From: Heterohyrax brucei
Taxonomy: Eukaryota > Chordata > Mammalia > Hyracoidea > Procaviidae
Assembly: GCA_028571685.1 (NCBI GenBank)
Contig: CM053143.1
Location: forward strand, 49,469,208-49,533,207
Length of the DNA: 64,000 nucleotides
Direction: 5' to 3'
The notes below the pieces were generated by a model. The model was not told the origin of the DNA. It searched no databases and saw only the letters and a program-made list of their open reading frames with translations. Every line of letters begins with the position of its first letter. Position 1 is the first letter of the stretch. This document shows, one piece after another, positions 1-10,115 of the stretch. Made by a program: the position numbers and the translations under genes.

Positions 1-312
1 AACACAGCTGCCCCTCTGCCTCCAGCCTGGACTGGCTGAACTGTTCACGTGAGTGAATCCTATCATGTTCAAGACATTTTATTTCTGGTTCCCTTTGTTA
101 CAGAAACTTAGACTTTGCCATAACCAACATCCAGGTTTTTGTCCCTTTGTAGGAGTAAGGTCTTTCTTAGTTAAGATAGGATAAATTCAAGGTGCTATCC
201 CTGGAATAAAGAAAACAGGAAATTCATGTAAGACAAACTAAGAAATTGCATGGGTGAAAAATCAAACTCATATCTATTTTATGTGTTAACTTGGACTAGT
301 GATAACTATTAT
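1..312. other. Unassigned AT-rich sequence
   Basis: I recognise no repeat, exon or RNA here. No open frame of note is visible. Confidence 0.4.
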
Positions 313-450
313 TGTAAAAGCCAAAGCCACGGCTATCACACAGGACCCTACAAGTCAGAGTAGAACTGCCCTATAGAGTTTCCAAGGATTGCTGGGCAGA
401 TATGAATGCTGACCTTTAAGTCAGCAGACAAAGCACTTAACCAGCATGCC
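313..450 (-). mobile_element. AfroSINE, decayed
   Basis: Read on the minus strand this follows the tRNA-derived AfroSINE: the A-box end 'cttaaccagcatgcc' lies at the right, then the body words 'agagtttccaagga' and 'gtcagagtagaactgccc'. Many substitutions and a short 3' half indicate an old copy. Confidence 0.8.
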
Positions 451-545
451 AATACCAAAAACCAAAACGAAACCCATTGCTGTCAGTTCGATTTTAACTC
501 CTAACAACACTACAGAACACAGCAGACCTGCTCCATAATAAGGAG
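451..545 (-). mobile_element. AfroSINE 3' fragment
   Basis: The words 'aaacccattgctgtcagttcgatt' (split here: aaacccattgctgtc / agttcgatt) and 'ctgctccata' are the 3' half of a second minus-strand AfroSINE abutting the previous one. The tRNA-like head is absent. It may be a separate truncated insertion or part of the neighbour displaced by rearrangement. Confidence 0.6.
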
Positions 546-1097
546 TACAAATGTTATTTTAAAAATTCTTCATGAGTCCTATCTCATGGTCCCTTCTGCT
601 TTTCTTTATTTGTTAGGGTAAGGCAATCTCACAAACATAACAATATGTACTTACTGTTACCATCACTTTCCAAGCACGCCGTGTTCCTTAGATTAAAAAA
701 AATAAATGAAACGTGGAAGTTGTACTACTCCCTTCAGTTCCACAGTGGGCAAGGAAAGAAAGAGTTGCAGATACAACAGTGGAAGCAAACAGGCCAACCT
801 CGGGTGGATGAGTGGAAAAAGTAAATAAGGCTCTGATGCCAGCAATCTTTAAAAATTGCAACGAAGCAAAACAACAAATACTGGGCAAAATCAGTAAGCA
901 CTTCTCCATTTTTTTTTAATATATATACAGCTTGTCCTTCCTAAGCCTGCAGAGTCAATCAGCCTGAAATCTTAGGGAAATAAATTATAAATTAGCGAGA
1001 TGCAAGAGCAGATTCAAGTAAATGGTATTATTATATTTTGAGATCTTTTTAAAAACGTTTTAATCAGAATATGAAAATTTTTCTAAAGATATACATA
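546..1097. other. Unassigned AT-rich sequence
   Basis: AT-rich DNA with no recognisable element. A 73-codon minus-strand open frame near 688-909 has no family resemblance and is treated as chance. Confidence 0.4.
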
Positions 1098-1258
1098 CAT
1101 TTTTATCAGTTAGCACTCCAATTTACAGGTGGACAGGGAAAAGTGAACACAGAATTGTTTGATCCAGTAGGTTAAGTAGTAGGTAGAAGGTACCAAACCC
1201 ACAGCCACTGAGTCAATTTTAACTCATAGAGACCCTGTTGGTCACAGTAGAACTGCCT
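1098..1258 (+). repeat. Source copy of a local duplication
   Basis: This 161-bp segment, half unassigned DNA and half the 3' part of the AfroSINE that follows, recurs in the same orientation inside the LINE-1 about 1.7 kb to the right. The copies differ by roughly eight substitutions and a 7-bp length change, so the event is more recent than the LINE-1 insertion. This copy is the source because its flank continues into a complete SINE. Confidence 0.9.
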
Positions 1259-1365
1259 TATAGGGTTTCCAAGGCTATAAATCTTTACAGAAGCAGGCTG
1301 TCACATCTTTCTTGAACTGCCAACTTTTAGTTAATTGTCAAAATCTTTAAACACTGTGCCATGCA
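1186..1365 (-). mobile_element. AfroSINE, long-type variant
   Basis: The minus strand carries the AfroSINE 3' body ('ccactgagtcaattttaact', 'agaactgccttatagggttt') and then a middle segment with 'aatctttacagaagcaggct' that the short subtype lacks, ending in 'aaacactgtgcca'. The variant middle marks a second AfroSINE subfamily. Confidence 0.8.
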
Positions 1366-1768
1366 GGTAGAAGACAATAAAGAATACATTTCCAGGAGGT
1401 ATTATTTTCTCAGAGCCTGAGACTGCCAAATCAAGGTAGGTTGTTGGGATATCATGGAATATAAATTGCTTTCTCATGGTGATTTAATTTCACTCAGTTG
1501 AAACTTGTGGCTGTTTATAATGGTGTATCCAGTATAGCCAAAAATATTTAAAGTTTTAAAAGTATTTGTTTATATGAGAAGAAGAGAATGTGGTGGATGT
1601 CATGGTGCACCACCAAGCTCCCGCCCTCAAGGACTAAACTGATGGTGGGCTAAAACTCACCTGTCAATTAGAACAACACTATATAAGAAGTTGGGAATGG
1701 AAGAACAAGAGAAGAAACCTCTGTGCTTCCAGAGCTCTGTGCTCTGTGAAACACAGCTGCCTGTTGAA
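1366..1768. other. Unassigned sequence between SINEs
   Basis: No repeat family recognised. The part near 1580-1765 is less AT-rich and could be a decayed LTR or gene relic, but nothing supports a call. Confidence 0.35.
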
Positions 1769-1919
1769 TCAAAATCAAACATGTTGTGTTGAGTTGATTC
1801 ATAAAGACCACATAGGATGGAGTAGAATTGCCCCATAGAGTTTCTAAGAAGCACCTAGTGGATTCAACTGCCAACGTTTTGTTAGCAGCCATACTTTTAA
1901 CCACTATACCAGCAGGATA
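1769..1919 (-). mobile_element. AfroSINE
   Basis: Minus-strand copy with 'gagttgattcataaagacc', 'agaattgccccatagagttt' and the tRNA-like end 'gttagcagcc...ttaaccactataccagcagg'. Near full length but CpG-depleted. Confidence 0.88.
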
Positions 1920-2634
1920 TCCATAGTGTGTTAAAGCCGGCTCTTACTGGCTATGAGAGCCAGTTGAGAGCATCCCTTCTTAACTCCACATTCAATAATA
2001 TCATGACTATAACTGGTGGGACTATTTACACCACAGAAATTGGCAAACACTACAATTCAGCTTGGTGGTGGTTTTTCGTTTTTCTCCCCAGAGTTGCTTT
2101 ATCAGCACACTGGAATTATCAGCACTGCATTTCCCAAGAGTCAAGAACATCCTTCATCCAAGACTAGCATATAGAGGGCAGTAATAGGACAACAGCAAAG
2201 GGGGAGGGAGAAAAAAGCCCAGCCCTATTCACTTGCCTCAATTCAGGCCAACTCTGAAGGATCTTACAGACTTTGCTTCAGTTGTATCAAAGCTCAGATC
2301 TCCCTCTACTCAGTCCTGCTTCCCTCAGTCTCCTACAAGTTTTGATCCAGACAGCACTCCCCCATAAACTTCTGAAACACAAATCTCCATCTAAGGGTCA
2401 TCTCTGGAAGAGTCCAACCCAACACAGAAAGACGAGAAGAATAGAGGATTTATATCCTGGAGCTAAATTAAAAAATTCATCATTCTAGAAAAATAATTGT
2501 AATACTATCTGTTTCTGTTCTATTTTAAAATATTGATAAAAATGGACAAGCCAGAAAAACATTTTGAGTTCTACCGGCGGGGGCAGGGGGCGGGGGAGGA
2601 GTTGTTATTGTTGTTTGTCTTTCTTTTTCCAAAA
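1920..2634. other. Unassigned sequence with a G-rich run
   Basis: No element recognised. Around 2576-2599 there are three runs of five G plus two GG pairs separated by one or two bases, directly left of the first LINE-1. The run has only three tracts of three or more G, so it is a weak quadruplex candidate. Confidence 0.4.
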
Positions 2635-2809
2635 AATTCTTCTCCTTGGGAGTATTTTTTTTTAATTAAGTAAAAAATGAAAGTGTACATACTCTGTGCT
2701 TACAGTATTGGATTAAGATACAAGGAGTGCACAAGTTGTACTGAAGTCCCATTAACATTGATCTTCTTATTAATGTGTATTGTCACCAATATCACCCAAC
2801 CAAATTTCT

Positions 2810-5800
2810 AACAACTATCTAATCTAAACCCTTGCTCCTCGCCCTCCCACCTTCCCACCCTCCCCACCCTTGCAGCCATCGAAGAGTCTTTTCTGTTATG
2901 TATGAGTATGCTTTTAAGTTTTTATCATTGGGGTCTCATATAACATTTTTATCAGTTAGCACTCCAATTTACAGGTGGACAGGGAAAAGTGAGCATAGAA
3001 TTGTCTAATCCAGTAGGTTAAGTAGAAGGTACCAAACCCACAGCCACTGAGTCAACTTTAACTCATAGAGACCCTGTTGATCAGAGTAGAACTGCCTAGT
3101 TTCACTCAACATAATGTCCTCCAGTTGACACCAAATTGAGAGATGTTTCCTGCTATCATCGTTGTTCTTTATCAATGCATAGTACTCCATTGACCACATA
3201 TACTAAAGTTTACTCATACATTCTTATGTTGTTGGGCATCTGGGTTGATTCCATTTTTTGCTATCATGGACTGTGCTGCAATGAACATTCATGTGCATGT
3301 ATCAGTTAGTGTGAATGGCCTTGATTCTGTAGGATATATTCCAAGCAGAGGAATTACTGGGTCAAATGGTATATCTATACCCATTATTTTAAGGTAATAC
3401 CAAATTGCTTTCCAAAGAGGTTGCACCATTCTGCAATCCCACCAACAGTGTAGGAGAGTTTCAATCTCTCCACAGCCTCTCCAACATTTAGTGTTTTGCA
3501 TTTTTTGGATCATGGCCAATCTTGTTGGGACGAGATGGTATCTCATTGTCATTTTGATATGAATTTCTTTAACAATTAATGATCGTGAGCATGTCCACAT
3601 GTTTTTTTTTTGGCTGCCTGGATCTCGTCTTTACAGAAGTGTCTGTCCATCTTCTTTGCCCATCACTTAATTGGATGATTTGTCTTTTTCTTATTGATAT
3701 TTTGTAGTACCTTATAGATTATGGAGATCAGATGTCGGTCTGGCATAGAGTTGCCAAATATTTTTTCCCATTCTGTAGGTGGTCTTCTAAATATTTTCAT
3801 GAAGTCTTTGGATGAGCAGAAGTGTTTGATTCTTAGTAATTCCCATTTATCTATTTTCTCTTCTGATGAATGTGTTTTGGGTTGGTCAGATTCTGAAGTC
3901 TGTCTATACTGTATATTAAAACTTCCATTGTTGACCCTATTTAATCTTGGATGAGCTTTATCGTTTTAGCTTTTATATTTAGGTCTTTTATCCAATTTGA
4001 GTTGATTTTTGTATAAGGTGTGAGATATGAGTCTTGTTTCAATTTTTTGCAGATGGATATCCAATTATGCCAGCACCATTTGTTAAAGAGACTGTTCTTA
4101 CCCCAGTTTAAAATCTTAGGACCTCTGCCAAATATCAGTTGTTCATAGGAGGATGGTGGCATCTCTGGGGTCTCTACTTTGTTCCATTGGTCTATATGTC
4201 TCTTTTTGTACCAGTATAAGGCTATTTTGACTACTGTGGCAGTGTAATAGGTTTTAAAGTTGGATAGTGAGAGGCCTCCCAGTATGTTCTTTTTCAGTAG
4301 TGCTTTACTTATCTGGGGCTTCTTCCCTTTCCAAATAAAGCTGATAATTTGTTTCTCCATCTCATTAAAAAATGTCACTGGAATTTGTATTAGGATTGCA
4401 TTATATAACTAGAGTGCTTTGGGAAAACTAGACACTTTCACAATATTGAGTCTTCCTATCCATGAGCAGAGCAGATTACTCCACTTATGTAAGTTTCCCC
4501 TAGTTTCTTGTAGTAAGGTCTTGTAGTTTTCTCTGTAAAGATCCCTTTATTTCTCTGGTTAGATTTATCCCTAGGTATTTTATCTTCTTGGGGGCTATAG
4601 TAAATTAAATTGATTTGGTGATTTCTTCTTTAATAATTTCACTGTTGGCATAAAGGAATCCTATTGATTTAGTTATGTTTATCTTGTATCCCGATACTTT
4701 GCTGAATTCTTCTACTAGCTCTAATAGTTTACTTATGGATTTCTTTGGATTCTCTGCATAAACAATCATATCATCTGCAAAGAGGGAAATCTATTTCTTC
4801 ATTGCCAATACAGATGCCTTTTATTTCTTTGAGTTGCCTAACTACTCTGGCTAGAACTTCTAGCACAATGTTGAATAGAAGTGGTGAGGGTGGACATCCT
4901 TGTCTGGTTCCCATTCTCAAAGGGAATTCTCTCAGTCTTTCACCACTCAGGATGATGAAAGCAGTTGACTTTGCATAGATGCTACTGATTATATTGAGGA
5001 ATTTCCTTTATTCCTATTTTTCTGAGAGTTTTAAGCATGAATGGATGTTGAACTTTGTCAAATGCCTTTTCTGTATCAGTTAACAAAATCAGGTGATTTT
5101 TATCTTTTGTGTTATTATGTTATTAATGTGGTTGATTACATTAATTGTTTTTCTGATGTTGAATCAGCCTTGCATCTCTGGAATGAAACCAACTTGATCA
5201 TGATGAATTATATTTTTTATATACTGTTGAATTCTATTGGCTAGAATTTTGTTGAAAATTTTTGCATCTAGATTCATGAGTGATGTTAGTCTGTAATTTT
5301 CTTTTTTTGTGGGGTCTTTCCCTGGTTTTGGTATCAGGGTTATGCTGGCTTCATAGAAGGACTTTGGAAGTATTTCATCTCTTTCTATGGTGTGAAATAG
5401 CCTCATTAGTATTGGACTTAATTCTTCTCTAAAAGTTTGGTAGAATTCTCTGGTGAAGCCGTCTGGGCCAGGACTTTTTTTTTGGTTGGTAGAGTTTTGA
5501 TGACTTTTTCAGTCTCTTCTTTTGTGATAGATTTATTAAGTTGATCTATTTCTCCTTGTGACAGTCTTGGTGAGTCATATGAATCTAGAAATTTGTCCAT
5601 TTCCCCTAAGTTTTCAAACCTGTTAGAGTATAGCTTTTCATAGTATTCTGTTATGATATATTTTATTTCAGTTGGGTCTGTTGTAACACCTCCCAACTCA
5701 TTTCTTAATCGGGTTATTTGTATCTTCTGTTGTTTTTCCTTTGTAAGTTTAGCCAATGGTTTATCAATTTTGTTGATCTTTACGAAGAACCAGCTTTTGG

Positions 5801-6870
5801 TTTTGTTAATTTTTTCAATTGTTTTTCTATTCTCTAATTCATTTAGTTCTGCCCTAATCTTTATAATCTGTTTTCTTCTGATGCCTGAGGGGTTTCTTTG
5901 TTGCTGTCTTTCTACTTGTTCAAGTTGTGAGGTTAATTCTTTAATTTGTGCTCTTTCTTCTTTCCGGAGGTGTGCATTTATAGAGATAAACTGACCTCTG
6001 AGCACTGCTTTTGCTGTATCCCATAAATTCTAGTAGGATGTGTTTTCATTCTCATTTGAATCCATAAATTTCTTTAATAGGTCTTTAATTTCTTTTATAA
6101 CCCAAGGCTTTATGAGTAAAGTGTTGTTCCATTTCCACAAGTCGGAATTTTTACCTATGAATTTTCTGTGATTGATTTCAACTTTTATAGTTCTGTGGTC
6201 CAAGAAGGTACTTTGCAATAAATTAGTGGTTTGGATTTTATGGAGAATTGTTTTATGACCTAACAGATGGTCTATTCTGGAGAATGTTCCATGTGGTTTG
6301 GAGAATAAGGTGTGTTTATCTGCTGATGGATGAAAAGATCTGTATATGTTGATATGGTCAACTTGGTTGATTGTTCCAATAAGATCTTCTGTATCTTTAC
6401 TGAGCTTTTTTCTGGATGATCTATCCATAACTGAAAGGGGACTGTTAAAGTCCCCAACTATTACTGTGGAATGATCAATCTCATTTTTCAATGTTATCAG
6501 TATTTGTTCAATGTTCAATTTAGGTGCTCTGGTATTGGGTGTGTAAATATTTAATATTGTTAAGTCATGCTTGCATATTGAATCTTTCAGCAGTAGTGAC
6601 CATCCTCGTCCACAACAGTGGATTTTACATTAAAATCTATTTTATCTGAGATTAATATTGCCACACCTGCTCTTTTTTGTGTATTACTAGCTTGATATAC
6701 ATTATTCCAACCTTTAATTCTCAACCTGTTCTTATCTTTAAGTCTAAGATGTGTTTCTTGTAAGCAACATACAGATGGGTCATGTTTTTTGATCCAGGAT
6801 AACACTCGTTGTCTCTTTACTGGAGCGTTCAGTCCATTTACATTCAATGTGATTATTGATAGATATATGT
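2810..6870 (-). pseudogene. LINE-1 ORF2 (endonuclease/reverse transcriptase) remnant
   Basis: ORF2 encodes the endonuclease and reverse transcriptase that nick the target and copy L1 RNA. Read right to left, open segments follow ORF2 order: the endonuclease start (NVNGLNAPVKRQRVLSWIKK, then CLQETHL, 6587-6847); the later endonuclease with GDFN and SRIDH (6030-6518); the linker (5418-6005); early RT with IPKPGKD and [12 protein letters not shown] (5164-5406); the FADD catalytic box at 4770-4781; thumb (3941-4378); and the C-terminal domain with CWWDC (3289-3600). The last part, with MEYYALIKN (3005-3199), is cut by the foreign insert. Segments lie in different frames with stops between them. 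Confidence 0.93.
2943..3097 (+). repeat. Templated insertion inside LINE-1
   Basis: A 155-bp block that is not LINE-1 sequence sits between 'ggtctcatataa' and 'tttcactcaacataatgtcc'. In the second LINE-1 of this window only about 25 bp ('tacttgtccttttgtagcag' and a few more) separate those two landmarks, so the block replaced them. It is a near copy of 1098-1258, including a partial AfroSINE without the tRNA head, poly-A or target duplication. That excludes ordinary SINE retroposition and fits break repair with a copied patch. Confidence 0.88.
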
Positions 6871-7509
6871 TTAGTGATATTATTGTGATATGTTTATTTT
6901 CATGTTGCTGTTTTCTCTGTTGTTCTTATTAATCTGTTCTGGGACATTCTTCTTTATGGATTGTGTGAGTTTTAATTTTATATTTGTTGAGATTCCTGTA
7001 TTGTGTTTTTTAATCTCAAATGATATGTTGTTAATCTATTTTATGGCTATATGTATTATCCCTTTTAACATATATTTTTTGAAATCAATTTTAACTTTTA
7101 TAAGTCTGAAACTTTCTCTGCATTAAAAACAACTGTAACTATTGTAGTGTATCCCTCTTTTAATGTGATGGTATTATAGTTGTCATGATATGATCACGGA
7201 TTTCCTTATAATACTGTAGTTTTTGGCTTGGTTTGGTGAACTTTTGTGCCTTCTTTAACTTATGAGAAATTTAGATGAAGTGCCTTGAATTATCACCTAA
7301 AACATACATTTAGTAAAGAGCTTCTTTCAATATTTCATGTAATTCTGGTTTAGTTTTTATGAAGTCTTTAAATTTCTCTTTATTTTCAAAAGTCTTAATT
7401 TCACCAGTATATTTGTAGACAATTTTGCAGAATAAATAATTCTGGAATGGATGTTTTTCTCATTCGGGGCTTTGAATGTGTCTGCCCATTGTTTTCTAGC
7501 CAGCATTGT

Positions 7510-8040
7510 TTAGGCAGAAAAGTCAGATGAAAGTCTACAGGGTTTCCCTCAGAATGTTAGTTTTGATTTGAGCCTTGCTGTCTTCAGAAGCATCTCTTTG
7601 TGTTTTAGCTTATTAAGCTTAATTATAACATGCCTTGGCTTCCTTCCTTTTGGATCCAACTTTTGCAGTGTTTGATAAACTTCTTGGATACCTATGTTCT
7701 CTTTGTTCATAATGTCAGGAAAGTTTTCTGTCAGCATCTCTACAGCAATATTCTCTATGTTGTCATTAATCCTCCCTTGTTCAGGAACTCCAATTAAACA
7801 AAAATTATTCCTCTTCATGGAGTCCCATATGTTTCTTAATGTTCCTTTATTTTTCTTATTTCTTTTCTCTGACTTCATCTCATAAATGCTGGTGTTAGTT
7901 ACTTTGTCTTCTAGGTCACTAATTCTAACTTCCATCTGTTCAAATATACTCTTTTGGCTTTGGATAGAATTATCCAGTTCTGTAATTTTGTTATTAATCA
8001 GATGTATTTCAGATCGTTGATGTTCTAGCATTTCAAATAG
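7510..8040 (-). pseudogene. LINE-1 ORF1 (RNA-binding protein) remnant
   Basis: ORF1 makes the trimeric nucleic-acid-binding protein that coats L1 RNA. A 160-codon open segment (7549-8031) begins in a coiled coil (heptad-like NNKITELDNSIQSQKSIFEQ, MEVRISDLEDKV) and continues into the RNA-binding and C-terminal region (NFCLIGVPEQ, RKPRHVIIKL, KEMLLKTARLK). The N-terminus and the last residues are out of frame. Order and strand fit ORF1 upstream of ORF2. Confidence 0.88.
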
Positions 8041-8931
8041 TTTACCAAATTTTTCATTTTGTCCTATTGCATTTTGTTTAATCTCTAGGAGGGTTTTATA
8101 TATAACTCTTCTGTATTCAACCTCTGTTAGATTCAGAAAGGCTTCTTCACCTGGGAAATTTTTTTAATCTTTATTTAGGGAATTTTCTGGAGCATTTGAA
8201 GGCTGTTTCTTTAAATGATTAATTATGGTCTGTTGCCTGTGTGCCATCTAGACACTATTTGATTTCTCTGATAATGGTTCTAAGAGAATTGTTGGTCACC
8301 AGCTGTCTCTATTACTCTAGTGGACTCTCAAGGGTGGAAGACTCTGCTTACTGGGTAGCAAAGAGGCTGCTCTGTTTATGGAGAAACTGGGGGCTGTCAG
8401 CCAATCTTACAATGTGAGTGACAGAAAAGAGGTTTTTCAACAGAGAAATGTTCAGGGAGAATATAAGCCTCTCAGTCTTAAAAGTAAACTGCACTTCTAT
8501 GCAGGGAGCTGTCCGGGTGCTGAACTGGGAGCTGCAAGCTGTCCAACAGGCTGGCCTGAACAGGCAGTGGGGAACAGCAGACTTCACCTGCCAGCTTATA
8601 AGGAAAGTATATTACTGTTACCGGCCGTTTGCAGAAGCTGCAGTTCTTTGTTACAATGAAGTAGCAGAAGCAGAGGTCAGACAGTTGCTGGATTGTTTCT
8701 GAGAGGAGAAGATTAGTGTGATACTGTTACCCAGTCAAATATGTTAGGTCATAAGGCTCCCAGATATTCAATGCTCCATTAAAAATATCATCCAGGACAT
8801 TGTTCTCATAGGGAAATGAGGAGACATCTGTTTACTCCACCTTCTTGTAACAGAATCCTCCTTGGGAATATTTTTAATGTGGCATCAAAATTTCAGGTAT
8901 TTTTAGTTATGGTTTAATATTAGGAATATTT

Positions 8932-9078
8932 GAAGCCCTGATGATGTGGTGGCTGTCTGCTAACCAAAAGGTTGGCTGTTGGAATCCTTTAGATGCTCCT
9001 TGGAACTCTATGGGATCGTTCTACTCTCTCTTATAGGGTTACTGTAGTCAGAATTGACTCAACAGCAGTGGGTTTTAC
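8932..9078 (+). mobile_element. AfroSINE
   Basis: Plus-strand copy: head 'gaagccctgatgatgtggtgg', 'ctgctaaccaaaaggttgg', 'tgctccttggaactctatgg', tail 'gaattgactcaacagcagtg'. It sits in the short gap between the two LINE-1 elements. A part of the tRNA-like head is shortened. Confidence 0.88.
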
Positions 9079-10049
9079 TAGTAATTTTTAAAAAGGAATG
9101 GTTTCAGTGACTGAATAGTGATTTTTTCTTTTATTTTTATGATTCAGTGAAAGTAAATAATCCAAATTATTCTGCATGCCCACATACTTGCAGTTACATC
9201 TGCCATCCTCACCCTATGACAGCACATTCCTTCTTTTCACTCTGTACTTCCAGTATCCTCTTAATGTGCACCTGTCCCTTCCTCTCCACCCTCTTCTCTC
9301 CTGTCTAGAAAGAAACCAGTAGGAAAGCCTTCTATAAATGCATAAACCCATAAAGGTCACACACCAAAAAGTCACACTGTGTCCCCAACTATTGTGTCTG
9401 AAGAGTTGACCTCAGTACTGGTTTCAGTTCAGGACCAGCAGCAGGTCTAGGGACCTTGCTCCTAGGGGACTCTCTAGGCTGTCAGACCATCATTTCTGAG
9501 TTCTTGAACTGCATACCTCTTTTTCTAGTGTTGCCTCAGGGACTCTACATTGTGTCCTCCATTCTGGCTGCCTTTGGTGGTGGCCAGGCACCATCTGGTT
9601 CTTCTGGTCTCAATCTGATACAGCCTCCCATTCATATGGCTCCTTCTGCCTCCTGGGCTCATTTTTCCTTGTATCTTTGATGTTCTCAATCATCATCTGT
9701 TCCATATGGGTTGGGACCATTTGGTGTATCTCAGATGACTCACTGCTAGCTTTTAAGACCCCAGATGCCACGCACAATTGTGGGGCGCAGATGACTCTCT
9801 TAGCTAAAAACTAGCTATGCCAACTGACCTTGATGTCCCCTAAAAACATGGCTCCCAGACCCCTATCCCTGCTACTCTATTCTGTGAAATATTGGGTTGA
9901 GTTTAGAAAACCTTTCAGTTTATGGCGAAGTTATGCTTATCTGCTCTCTAGTGCATGCTGTCACTCCCTTCACCTAAACAAATTCCTATCAACTACCTAA
10001 TCTATGACTAACCCTCTCCCTCCCTCCCCACTCTTGTAGCCATCAAAGA

Positions 10050-10115
10050 GTCCATTTTTAACTCCTTATACATAAGTCCATTTTTAACTCCATACATAAG
10101 CCCATTTTTAACTCC
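10050..10115. repeat. Three-copy tandem repeat, about 26 bp
   Basis: The unit 'tccatttttaactcc' plus a spacer with 'atacataag' occurs three times, at spacing 26 and 24 bp, inside the LINE-1 3' end. The other LINE-1 in the window has only one such segment, so it expanded in this copy. Confidence 0.8.

Larger units (their letters stand above)
2656..8853 (-). mobile_element. LINE-1, full-length type, inactive
   Basis: A LINE-1 in antisense. Its poly-A tail appears as a T-run at 2655-2663, followed going right by a short 3' UTR, ORF2, an AT-rich inter-ORF region (about 6870-7510), ORF1 and a GC-richer 5' UTR (about 8040-8853). The flanks resemble each other: 'tctccttgggagtattttt' at the left and 'cctccttgggaatattttt' at the right, which reads as an aged target-site duplication of about 20 bp and supports a complete insertion. 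Both reading frames are broken by stops and frameshifts, so it cannot move. A 155-bp foreign segment interrupts ORF2 near its 3' end. Confidence 0.95.

Noticed and set aside
2576..2599. Strong G-quadruplex next to the first LINE-1
   Set aside because: Only three tracts of three or more G; the fourth is GG. Kept only as a note in the unassigned stretch.
8348..8702. Overlapping 79-94-codon frames in the L1 5' UTR
   Set aside because: They lie in GC-richer non-coding L1 5' UTR and have no resemblance to ORF0 or any known protein.
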